Assembly: GCA_003522805.1 (NCBI GenBank)
Contig: DPIB01000029.1
Coordinates: 1-5,347 of the forward strand
Reading direction: 5' to 3'
Source: Fervidobacterium sp.
GTDB taxonomy: Bacteria; Thermotogota; Thermotogae; Thermotogales; Fervidobacteriaceae
Length of the DNA stretch: 5,347 nt
Part shown: in pieces, positions 1-5,347 of the stretch
Layout: each line of letters starts with the position of its first letter
Numbering within the stretch: the stretch's first letter is position 1
Translations under genes and position numbers: made by a program
The notes under the pieces: model-generated
Databases searched by the model: none
Told to the model about the DNA's origin: nothing
The model's input: only the letters and a program-made list of their open reading frames with translations

Positions 1-1322
1 TATAGGCGGTGGGTAGTTGACTTTACGATTTTTAATATTATGGGTTTTTCTTCAGGCTTGACCTTCTTGATAATGTAACTCTCTCTGAGTAGGTTCTTAG
101 CATCTTCTGTTTCACTCTTTTGAGAAATATACATCTTTGCTAAGGTCTCTCCAGGTTTTACATACTCCCCAACTTTCTTGACTATTTCTATGCCAACACT
201 ATAATCAATTGTATCTTCCTTTGTCTTCCTACCGGCACCTAAGTGATTGGATGCAATGCCGATTTTTTCTGTATCTATCGAAGTTATGTATCCTTCTGTC
301 TCTGTTTTAAACTCGATTGTCTTATCTGTCATAGGTAGTATATCATACGGTCTTTCAACAACTGCAGGGTTGCCACCTTGATATACAACCAACTGTCTGA
401 ATTTTTCTAGCGCAGCTCCGCGATCTAAAGATTCTTTAGCCAGTTTTAAGCACTCTTCAAACGTCCCTTTTTCAGCTAGATGGCACATCCAGGCGGATAG
501 ATTCAAACACAGTTCTGTGAAATCTTCGGGCCCTTTTCCTTTGAGAGTTTCGATAGCTTCAAGCACTTCGAGGGAATTACCAACCATCTTACCAAGTGGG
601 ACATCCATATTTGTTAGAACAGCTACTGCCTTTTTACCATGTGACCTTGCTATACCGACCATCGCTTCGGCAAGTTCAGTTGCATCTTCAACTGTTTTCA
701 TGAAAGCGCCACTGCCAACTTTCACATCTAAAACGTATCCATCTGCACCGCCAGCAAGTTTCTTGCTCATTATGCTTGCAGCAATTAACGAGACTTCATC
801 AACTGTAGCTGTCGCATCTCTTAGGGCATATATCTTCTTGTCTGCAGGTACAAGATTTGCTGTTTGACCAACGATCGCTATTCCTATTTTCCTGACATTA
901 TTAAAGAATTCTTCCTCGGATAATGTCGTCCTAAAACCTGGTATAGATTCTAGCTTATCTATCGTACCACCTGTATGACCGAGTGCTCTACCTGACATCT
1001 TTGCTACTGGTACACCTAACGATGCAACGATAGGTCCAACAACTAACGTTGTTTTATCACCCACTCCGCCTGTTGAATGCTTGTCTATCTTTATACCTGG
1101 AATTGAAGATAAATCCACTTTATCGCCTGAATTCGCCATTGTTTCTGTGAGTATTGCCCTTTCCTCTGAATCCATATGCCTGAAGTAAATAGTCATAAGG
1201 AAGGCCGCCATTTGATAATCTGGAATCTCCCCTTTAACATACCCGTCAACCATGAATTCTATCTCTTCTCTTGATAGTTTGGCACCATTTCTTTTCTTCA
1301 GAATGATATCGTATGCTCTCAC
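1..1322 (-). CDS. pdp: Pyrimidine-nucleoside phosphorylase (thymidine/uridine phosphorylase family), 3' end cut by window edge
   Basis: This cytosolic salvage enzyme reversibly cleaves uridine, thymidine or deoxyuridine with phosphate to give the free base and (deoxy)ribose-1-phosphate. I translated 440 codons from the GTG at 1322-1320 with no stop; family members are about 433-435 residues, so only the last few codons are missing. The order is the N-terminal helical domain (about 1-66), the phosphoribosyl-binding central domain (about 75-330) and the C-terminal PYNP domain (about 345-420). The phosphate-site motif KHSTGGVGDKT runs from K81 (K81, S83), with T120 in HTGGTIDKL. The base-binding set R168, S183 and K187 falls at the numbering I recall for the Bacillus enzyme. 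The GTG start is supported by SD AGGAGGT 8 nt upstream and by family-typical MRxYDII-like residues. The start overlaps the kinase stop as GTGA, implying translational coupling. The catalytic residues look intact. Pdp-type (uridine and thymidine) is preferred over strict thymidine phosphorylase by overall similarity, but specificity is not proven. Confidence 0.95.
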   Translation of the reverse strand, partial: MRAYDIILKKRNGAKLSREEIEFMVDGYVKGEIPDYQMAAFLMTIYFRHMDSEERAILTETMANSGDKVDLSSIPGIKIDKHSTGGVGDKTTLVVGPIVASLGVPVAKMSGRALGHTGGTIDKLESIPGFRTTLSEEEFFNNVRKIGIAIVGQTANLVPADKKIYALRDATATVDEVSLIAASIMSKKLAGGADGYVLDVKVGSGAFMKTVEDATELAEAMVGIARSHGKKAVAVLTNMDVPLGKMVGNSLEVLEAIETLKGKGPEDFTELCLNLSAWMCHLAEKGTFEECLKLAKESLDRGAALEKFRQLVVYQGGNPAVVERPYDILPMTDKTIEFKTETEGYITSIDTEKIGIASNHLGAGRKTKEDTIDYSVGIEIVKKVGEYVKPGETLAKMYISQKSETEDAKNLLRESYIIKKVKPEEKPIILKIVKSTTHRL

Positions 1323-2605
1323 TCAGCTTTACCTCCTGTTGATGATTCTTGCTCATCTACATTCTTTATCTTATCAAAAAGGACTCTGAATACCGTTCCT
1401 TGACCTATCTTACTCTCAAATTGTACCACAGCTCCATGTTTTTCTGCAATCATTCTTACTATTGATAATCCCAGTCCAGTGCCTCCAACTTTCCTACTTC
1501 TTGCCTTATCTACTCGATAGAATCTCTCAAAAAGCCTTTTCTGAGCATCTTCAGGTATACCTGGTCCTGTGTCTTGTATTTCAAAGACTGTCTCGTCTTC
1601 CTTTTCATAACATCTTACAAATACCCTTTTTTCGCCTGTCTCTTTTGTAGAAGTATATTTGATTGCATTATCAACAAGATTCAACGTAAGCTGTACTAAC
1701 CTATCGAAATCACCGATGATTATCTTCGGTTTCACACACTCAGCCATCAACTCGACTCCATAGTCTTCAGCAAGTGGTTCTACAATACTTGTTACCCTTT
1801 CTATAATATCACATACATCAACTTCAACGAAATTGAATTTCGCGTCTCCTGATTCCAGTTTCTCCAAGTCAAGCAGATCATTTATCAATCTTGTCATCCG
1901 TGCAGATTCGCTTTCGATAACACCAAGGAATTTTCTCACAAGTTCTTTGTTGGATAAGTCATCATCAAGAAGTGCTTCTGCATAACCATGGATAGAAGTT
2001 AACGGCGTCCTGAGTTCGTGTGAAACATTGGATATGAACTCTCTTCGCAATCTATCGAGTTGTTTTTCTTTTGTTGTATCATGGAGTATCATTATATATC
2101 GTTCGCTCTCTTGATCAAACTTTATAGGTACTACCTTTGCATCATAAAAGTTATTGTCACCGTTAACAGCAATTATGATATCACCACTTTGAATCTCACC
2201 AGTTCTGAGAGCGTTTTCGAACATTTCAAGCAAATAGTAGTTCTCAAGAATCTCGTATACCTTTCTTCCTTCGATACCAGGCCTTGTTATATCTCGGCCA
2301 GCAATATTCGCAAATGTGACCAAACCATCTCCCCTAACAATTATTATGGGGTCAGTGATATTGTTAAGTATTGTGAATACGTTTCTTCTCTCTCTTTCAC
2401 TTTCCACAATATCTTTCTCAAGTTCTTCTATCTTTTTGCGAAGTCTTTCATAAACATACAAAGGAGGAGCGCCAGTCTCCTCACCTATACTTACTGCTAT
2501 TTTATCTAGATATCTTGAAAACAAGTGTCTCTTTCTCTTCTCGACAACGTATAGTATCGCAAAAAGAATTGTAGTTGCAACAAAAAGAAGTAACCATATT
2601 AGCAT
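1319..2605 (-). CDS. Membrane-anchored PAS-domain sensor histidine kinase (PhoR/WalK-like)
   Basis: This is a class I sensor kinase of 428 residues that should autophosphorylate and pass phosphate to the regulator encoded just upstream. One hydrophobic segment (about 2-21) is followed by positive EKRKRH, so the bulk of the protein is cytoplasmic and there is essentially no extracellular loop. Next come a charged coiled-coil linker (about 52-75) and a PAS domain (about 76-180, with TDPIIIV and a Dxxxxxx-linker ending HDTTKEKQ). The HisKA dimerisation domain has phospho-acceptor H196 in SHELRTP and the E197-x-x-T200 phosphatase motif. The HATPase domain shows the N box (N309, N313), G1 box DTGPGIP (345-351), F box RLFERFYRVD (357-366) and G2 box GGTGLGL (374-380). 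All catalytic motifs are complete. One TM plus PAS without an external sensor resembles streptococcal VicK, so an internal or membrane signal is inferred; the ligand is unknown. The ATG is 6 nt past the regulator stop, with a modest GGAAG-type SD inside the regulator's last codons. Confidence 0.95.
   Translation of the reverse strand: MLIWLLLFVATTILFAILYVVEKRKRHLFSRYLDKIAVSIGEETGAPPLYVYERLRKKIEELEKDIVESERERRNVFTILNNITDPIIIVRGDGLVTFANIAGRDITRPGIEGRKVYEILENYYLLEMFENALRTGEIQSGDIIIAVNGDNNFYDAKVVPIKFDQESERYIMILHDTTKEKQLDRLRREFISNVSHELRTPLTSIHGYAEALLDDDLSNKELVRKFLGVIESESARMTRLINDLLDLEKLESGDAKFNFVEVDVCDIIERVTSIVEPLAEDYGVELMAECVKPKIIIGDFDRLVQLTLNLVDNAIKYTSTKETGEKRVFVRCYEKEDETVFEIQDTGPGIPEDAQKRLFERFYRVDKARSRKVGGTGLGLSIVRMIAEKHGAVVQFESKIGQGTVFRVLFDKIKNVDEQESSTGGKAE
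1331..1337 (-). promoter_or_regulatory. Ribosome binding site deciding the phosphorylase GTG start
   Basis: On the minus strand AGGAGGT lies inside the last codons of the histidine kinase, 8 nt before the GTG at 1322-1320. It selects this GTG as the start and allows re-initiation by ribosomes finishing the kinase, whose TGA (1321-1319) overlaps the GTG. Confidence 0.85.
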
Positions 2606-2611
2606 TTCGTA

Positions 2612-3331
2612 TTATTCTTCCTTTCCAGGGTCTCTAAATTTGTAGCCCTTCCCTCTAACAGTTACAACATATCTTGGATTTGATGGATCTTCTTCTATCT
2701 TTGTTCGCAACCTTCTTATGTGTACATCGACGGTCCTGGTATCTCCAAAATAGTCATAACCCCACAATTTGTCAAGTAGGATATCTCTTGAGAATACTTT
2801 CCCCTCATTCTCTGCAAGGAATCTCAGTAGGTCAAATTCAAGTGGTGTCAAGCTTACCTTTTTACCCTTAACGCGCACTTCATACTTGTCGATATCAATC
2901 TCCAAATCCTTCGCTGTAATCTTCTTGGGTTTTTCTTCTTTCACCACTGCACCAAGTTGCATCCTTCTGAAGACGGCTCTTATTCTTGCAAGTAATTCCC
3001 TGATACTAAATGGTTTTACAAAGTAGTCATCTGCACCAAGCTCAAGTCCCAGCACTTTGTCGAATTCTTCCCCTTTTGCACTTAAAAATATTACGGGAGT
3101 AAGTTTGTATTTCTCAGTTGCCCTTATGTTTCTAACAAACTCGAATCCATCCATTCCGGGTAACATTATGTCGACAATGAACATGTCTACTTCCTTTTCT
3201 TTCAGTTCTTGTAATGCCTTTTCCGCATCTTCCACTGGTACAACATCATATCCCTCTTTCTGAAGCGTGAAACTAACCAGTTCCAATATTTCCGGCTGGT
3301 CATCGATGATCATAATCGTCTTCTTTGCCAT
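2612..3331 (-). CDS. OmpR/PhoB-class DNA-binding response regulator
   Basis: This 239-residue transcription factor is the likely partner of the adjacent kinase. The receiver domain (about 4-120) has acidic-pocket D10 and D11, phospho-acceptor D54 in FIVDIMLPGMDG, the switch residue S84 in FLSAKG, Y103, and the conserved K106 in FVKPF. A basic linker (about 128-138) leads to a winged-helix domain (about 140-233). The transactivation/positioning region is LTPLEFDLLRFLAEN, the recognition helix is TRTVDVHIRRLRTKI (198-212), and the wing ends VRGKGYKF. Length and motifs are standard and nothing is missing. The ATG is supported by SD AAGGAGGG 6 nt upstream. As the first gene of the operon it may autoregulate. 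PhoB-like and WalR-like regulators cannot be told apart from sequence alone, so no gene name is given. Confidence 0.96.
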   Translation of the reverse strand: MAKKTIMIIDDQPEILELVSFTLQKEGYDVVPVEDAEKALQELKEKEVDMFIVDIMLPGMDGFEFVRNIRATEKYKLTPVIFLSAKGEEFDKVLGLELGADDYFVKPFSIRELLARIRAVFRRMQLGAVVKEEKPKKITAKDLEIDIDKYEVRVKGKKVSLTPLEFDLLRFLAENEGKVFSRDILLDKLWGYDYFGDTRTVDVHIRRLRTKIEEDPSNPRYVVTVRGKGYKFRDPGKEE

Positions 3332-3337
3332 ATCTAA

Positions 3338-3345
3338 CCCTCCTT
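3338..3345 (-). promoter_or_regulatory. Ribosome binding site of the response regulator
   Basis: AAGGAGGG on the minus strand sits 6 nt before the ATG at 3331-3329 and supports that start. Confidence 0.85.
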
Positions 3346-3369
3346 GAATTAAAGTTAATTACTTTTACA

Positions 3370-3399
3370 ATTATATCACTAATCGTTACCTTTTGTCAA
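3370..3399 (-). promoter_or_regulatory. Vegetative promoter of the regulator-kinase-phosphorylase operon
   Basis: Read on the minus strand, a perfect -35 TTGACA (3399-3394) and a perfect -10 TATAAT (3375-3370) are separated by 18 nt. The -10 is preceded by TG-A, giving an extended -10. The expected start of transcription is near 3363, leaving a leader of about 30 nt before the response regulator. A run of eight A on the same strand (about 3405-3412) lies just upstream of the -35 and could act as an UP element. No other promoter was seen for the two downstream genes, although their coding regions were not scanned exhaustively. Confidence 0.85.
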
Positions 3400-3426
3400 A
3401 GAGGTTTTTTTTATGATTGAGCAAAG

Positions 3427-3439
3427 TTTACATGTTACA
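3427..3439 (-). promoter_or_regulatory. Possible regulator-binding direct repeat upstream of the two-component operon promoter
   Basis: Read on the minus strand, TGTAAC and TGTAAA are repeated with 1 nt between them (7-bp period), centred about 70 nt upstream of the predicted start of the leftward operon. Each half matches the TGTWAH half-site known for WalR-type OmpR regulators. The known WalR site has a 5-nt gap, so the spacing here is wrong for that family. Binding by the local response regulator is conjecture. Confidence 0.25.
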
Positions 3440-3448
3440 TTTGATGAA

Positions 3449-3478
3449 AAGCCAGAAATTTCTAATAATTCTGGGCTT
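3449..3478. repeat. Imperfect inverted repeat between the divergent promoters
   Basis: Left arm AAGCCAGAA (3449-3457) pairs with right arm TTCTGGGCTT (3469-3478), with one bulged G, across an 11-nt loop. Within it lies the perfect 10-bp palindrome AGAAATTTCT (3454-3463). Both promoters fire away from it, so it is placed as an operator or DNA-level structure rather than as a terminator for either operon. On the minus strand it is followed by a short CTTTTC, so it could stop stray antisense transcription. Confidence 0.4.
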
Positions 3479-3522
3479 ATGGAAATTCCAATATGCCTAA
3501 AATACGTGAGATTTCGACACAA

Positions 3523-3551
3523 TTGACTCATGATTATGAATGTGATATAAT
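3523..3551 (+). promoter_or_regulatory. Vegetative extended -10 promoter of the dehydrogenase-B12 operon
   Basis: The -35 TTGACT (3523-3528, one mismatch) is 17 nt from a perfect -10 TATAAT (3546-3551). The -10 is preceded by TG-A (3543-3545), making an extended -10. Transcription should begin near 3558, giving a leader of about 95 nt before the ATG at 3655, long enough for leader-level control. Confidence 0.8.
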
Positions 3552-3602
3552 ACCCGAGAAGTTTATCTGTATATAAATACGTAGTCTATATTTTAGTCAT
3601 TA

Positions 3603-3614
3603 TTTGTTAACAAA
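3603..3614. promoter_or_regulatory. 12-bp palindrome in the dehydrogenase operon leader, operator candidate
   Basis: TTTGTTAACAAA is a perfect palindrome about 45-55 nt downstream of the predicted transcription start and 27 nt before the SD. Its position would suit a repressor acting as a roadblock. The cognate regulator is unknown. Confidence 0.35.
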
Positions 3615-3640
3615 GCTATTGCTAGATTATACTCTTGATT

Positions 3641-3649
3641 AGGAGGTGA
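3641..3649 (+). promoter_or_regulatory. Near-perfect ribosome binding site of the dehydrogenase gene
   Basis: AGGAGGTGA matches the full anti-SD complement over nine bases and ends 5 nt before the ATG at 3655 (8 nt from the GGAGG core). It fixes the start and predicts strong translation. Confidence 0.9.
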
Positions 3650-3654
3650 GTTGA

Positions 3655-4734
3655 ATGAAAATATCTGTTATAGGTGGAGGTAATGGTGGCCAAGCGTTGG
3701 CAGGATTTCTTGCTTTGAGGGGGTTTGATGTTTCTTTGTACAATAGGAGTGAATGGCGGATATCTCGTGTAATTAAGACAAAGAAGATAAGACTTGAAGG
3801 TGAGATAAATGCGGTTGCAAATATATCATTTGCAACGACTGACATAGGAAAGGCTATAGAAGGGCGTAAGCTGTTGATGGTCGTATTGCCGGCATCTGCT
3901 CACAGAGATATTGCAAAGAAAATTGCACCTTATCTCGAGGACGGACAAGTAATAGTTTTGAATCCAGGTAGAACCGCAGGGGCATTGGAATTTCGCAACG
4001 TACTTAAAGAAGAGCATGTCAAAAAGGATGTAATAATAGCAGAAGCTCAAACATTTGTTTTTGCATCAAGATTATCGAATCCCGGCAGTGTTAGAATATT
4101 TAGAATCAAAAATGCCGTTCCTGTCGCTGCTCTGCCAGCAAGTCGAAATCCTGAACTTGAGGAAGTACTAATGAATGTTATGCCCGAATTTGAAATTGCA
4201 GAAAGCACTCTGTATACCAGTTTTAACAATATAGGAGCTGTTTTTCATCCTGCAACTATAGTTTTGAATACTGGTTGGATAGAAACTACGTTCGGAAAGT
4301 TCGAGTTTTATTTTGAGGGAATAAGCAACTCTGTTGCAAAGATTTTGGAGAAAATTGATGAAGAGAGATGTGAAGTTGCACGAAGAATTGGAATGGAACC
4401 GATGACTGCGACTCAGTGGTTAAGCTACGCATATGATGTTCATGGAGAAGATTTGTACAGCGCTATACATAATAATGAAGGCTACAGGGGAATTCAAGCA
4501 CCTGCACAGATTGATTGCAGGTACATAACAGAGGATGTCCCAGCAAGTTTGGTACCACTGTCAGCATTTGGAAGACTTGTTGAATTTCCTACACCAACTA
4601 TCGATACGATTATCTATTTGGCATCTATTATGACTGGGATAGATTTTTTCAAGGAAGGTAGGAATTTTGAGAAGTTACACCTTAACGGTAAAAGTGTTGA
4701 AGAAGTGAGACGGATAATGGAGGTGGGTGAGTGA
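3655..4734 (+). CDS. NAD(P)-dependent octopine/nopaline dehydrogenase family protein
   Basis: This soluble 359-residue oxidoreductase matches the opine dehydrogenase fold: an N-terminal Rossmann domain and an all-helical octopine-DH C-terminal domain. Known members reductively condense an amino acid with a 2-oxo acid, but many bacterial relatives have no assigned substrate. The dinucleotide loop is GGGNGG (7-12) after strand MKISVI. The end of the second strand reads LYNRS (28-32) with no acidic residue at the usual NAD-selecting position, which suggests NADP(H); this is inference. C-terminal signatures are GAVFHPATIVLN with likely catalytic H198, FYFEGIS (218-224), the IDEER helix (234-238), YITEDVP (290-296) and FPTPTID (311-317), D317 being a candidate partner of H198. 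Length is normal and no key motif is missing. It is the first gene of an operon: its TGA (4732-4734) overlaps the ATG of the B12-domain gene by one base, suggesting consecutive steps. An opine product is not implied; a cyclic-imine or amino-ketone reduction is equally possible. Confidence 0.88.
   Translation: MKISVIGGGNGGQALAGFLALRGFDVSLYNRSEWRISRVIKTKKIRLEGEINAVANISFATTDIGKAIEGRKLLMVVLPASAHRDIAKKIAPYLEDGQVIVLNPGRTAGALEFRNVLKEEHVKKDVIIAEAQTFVFASRLSNPGSVRIFRIKNAVPVAALPASRNPELEEVLMNVMPEFEIAESTLYTSFNNIGAVFHPATIVLNTGWIETTFGKFEFYFEGISNSVAKILEKIDEERCEVARRIGMEPMTATQWLSYAYDVHGEDLYSAIHNNEGYRGIQAPAQIDCRYITEDVPASLVPLSAFGRLVEFPTPTIDTIIYLASIMTGIDFFKEGRNFEKLHLNGKSVEEVRRIMEVGE
4719..4725 (+). promoter_or_regulatory. 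Ribosome binding site of the B12-domain gene
   Basis: GGAGGTG lies inside the last codons of the dehydrogenase gene, 8 nt before the ATG at 4734. A GTG at 4731 is also in frame directly before that ATG, but the ATG has the better spacing. Confidence 0.8.
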
Positions 4735-5347
4735 TGAAAATATTGGGTGGTTCCATAGGTAGCTGCGTACACAGTGTTGGAATTTTGAATTTTCTGAAGC
4801 TTGCCAACGAAAATGGATACGAAACTATATATGTGGGGACTTCTCTGCCAGTTAAAAAATTTGTTGAACAAATCAAAATGCACAATCCAGATATGGTGGC
4901 GATAAGTTACAGACTTGGTGGAGATGCTCTTGAAAATCTTCTGAAAGAATTTGAAGAATCAATAAGAGAAGAAAAATTGGAAGATAAAGTATATATCTTT
5001 GGTGGTACATTTGAAACTGCACAAGTAGCAAGGAAATTCAGATTTATAAAGAAGGCATTTGATGGTACGGAAGAGATAGATGAGCTTGTACTCTTTCTGA
5101 GAGGTGAATCGTACAGAAAGGTTAGTGACCAAGCTTATCCACAGACTCTTGGTGAGAGGATAAGGTTTAAAGCACCATTCCCATTGATTAGGCATCATAT
5201 AGGTCTTCAAGAATTTGATGATACTGTGGAAGAAATCAAAAGACTTGCTGAGAGTGAGTTACTTGATATCATATCGATTGCACCTGATCAAAATTGCCAA
5301 CAGTATTTCTTTGAACCTGATAAGATGGATCCAAAACAAGATGGTGC
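4734..5347 (+). CDS. Cobalamin-binding-domain protein, glutamate-mutase/methionine-synthase-like, 5' part only
   Basis: I translated 204 complete codons from ATG 4734; the frame is open at the window end, so this is an N-terminal fragment of a longer protein. Residues 1 to about 125 form a B12-binding Rossmann-like domain. It starts MKILGGSIGS, then C11-V-H13-S-V-G16 (the DxHxxG position, H13 being the expected lower axial cobalt ligand), then S58 in VAISYRL and the FGG turn (89-91). Placement at the extreme N-terminus and the IGSxxHxVG pattern resemble the small S component of glutamate mutase (recalled as IGSDCHAVG). The usual Asp is Cys here. From about residue 130 a second domain begins (VEEIKRLAE, then IAPDQN and a DPKQDG stretch at the cut end). 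This is more than a stand-alone S subunit, so S- and catalytic-type parts may be fused. It is translationally linked to the upstream dehydrogenase. Function is inferred only to the level of a cobalamin-dependent isomerase or methyltransferase; the substrate is unknown. Confidence 0.8.
   Translation, partial: MKILGGSIGSCVHSVGILNFLKLANENGYETIYVGTSLPVKKFVEQIKMHNPDMVAISYRLGGDALENLLKEFEESIREEKLEDKVYIFGGTFETAQVARKFRFIKKAFDGTEEIDELVLFLRGESYRKVSDQAYPQTLGERIRFKAPFPLIRHHIGLQEFDDTVEEIKRLAESELLDIISIAPDQNCQQYFFEPDKMDPKQDG

Larger units (their letters stand above)
3332..3654. other. Divergent intergenic control region (323 bp)
   Basis: This gene-free stretch separates two operons that are transcribed away from each other. 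It holds one near-perfect promoter in each direction (minus 3370-3399, plus 3523-3551). Both carry the identical 10-mer GTGATATAAT around the -10. Between the promoters are a tandem TGTAAC/TGTAAA motif (minus, 3427-3439) and an imperfect hairpin (3449-3478) containing the palindrome AGAAATTTCT. The plus-strand leader contains the palindrome TTTGTTAACAAA (3603-3614). I see no convincing small gene and no RNA gene in it. Confidence 0.8.

Noticed and set aside
517..867. 116-codon open frame on the plus strand opposite the nucleoside phosphorylase
   Set aside because: It is antisense to the conserved catalytic core of the phosphorylase, Ser/Thr/Ala-rich, and without a family signature.
2060..2509. 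149-codon open frame on the plus strand opposite the histidine kinase
   Set aside because: It is fully antisense to a kinase with intact motifs, is Tyr/Ile/Phe-rich with no recognisable domain, and is best explained as a codon-use shadow.
3449..3478. Inverted repeat as an intrinsic terminator
   Set aside because: Both operons are transcribed away from it, the loop is long and AT-rich, and the plus side has no T-run; only a short CTTTTC follows on the minus side.
3444..3500. 18-residue frame starting ATG at 3444 in the intergenic region
   Set aside because: There is no SD before it, it lies upstream of the plus-strand promoter so would not be transcribed, and it overlaps the inverted repeat.
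3604..3633. Second possible plus promoter, TTGTTA-18-TATACT
   Set aside because: The -35 is weak, and the start would fall at about 3640, removing or abutting the SD. The upstream extended -10 promoter is much stronger.
3826..4229. Short minus-strand frames opposite the dehydrogenase
   Set aside because: They are antisense to a gene with conserved opine-DH motifs and show no SD or domain.
4959..5210. 83-codon minus-strand frame opposite the B12-domain gene
   Set aside because: It is antisense to a frame that is open and conserved in character to the window end, with no supporting signals.

Overview
The window is AT-rich, gene-dense bacterial DNA. It has strong Shine-Dalgarno (SD) sites that nearly match the 16S tail, overlapping genes, and vegetative promoters close to consensus. 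Protein style (many Lys/Glu/Ile, AGA/AGG arginine codons) and gene content suggest a thermophilic anaerobe of the Thermotogota, perhaps Fervidobacterium-like. That placement is an impression from memory, not an alignment, and is only moderately secure.

Layout: two divergent operons flank a 323-bp intergenic region (3332-3654). Leftward (minus strand) there is a three-gene operon: an OmpR/PhoB-class response regulator (2612-3331), a membrane-anchored PAS-containing histidine kinase (1319-2605), and a pyrimidine-nucleoside phosphorylase (1320-1322 start, running off the left edge). The gap between regulator and kinase is 6 nt. Kinase and phosphorylase overlap by the 4 nt GTGA, so the signalling pair and the nucleoside-salvage enzyme are very probably co-transcribed, and the last two translationally coupled. 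One promoter with perfect TTGACA and TATAAT hexamers (3370-3399, minus) can drive all three.

Rightward (plus strand) there is a second operon: an octopine/nopaline-dehydrogenase-family protein (3655-4734), then a gene overlapping it by 1 nt (4734 to beyond 5347). The second gene begins with a B12-binding domain of the glutamate-mutase S-component type, in which the usual Asp of the DxHxxG motif is Cys. This operon has its own near-consensus extended -10 promoter (3523-3551) and a leader of about 95 nt containing a perfect 12-bp palindrome.

How they work together: the left operon couples an intracellularly sensing two-component system to pyrimidine nucleoside phosphorolysis. The right operon pairs an NAD(P)H-dependent imine- or keto-acid-type dehydrogenase with a probable cobalamin-dependent mutase, which would suit amino-acid fermentation or rearrangement by an as yet unassigned route. 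That pair is the most likely undescribed system here; its substrate cannot be read from this sequence. No RNA genes, mobile elements, CRISPR arrays or convincing intrinsic terminators were seen.
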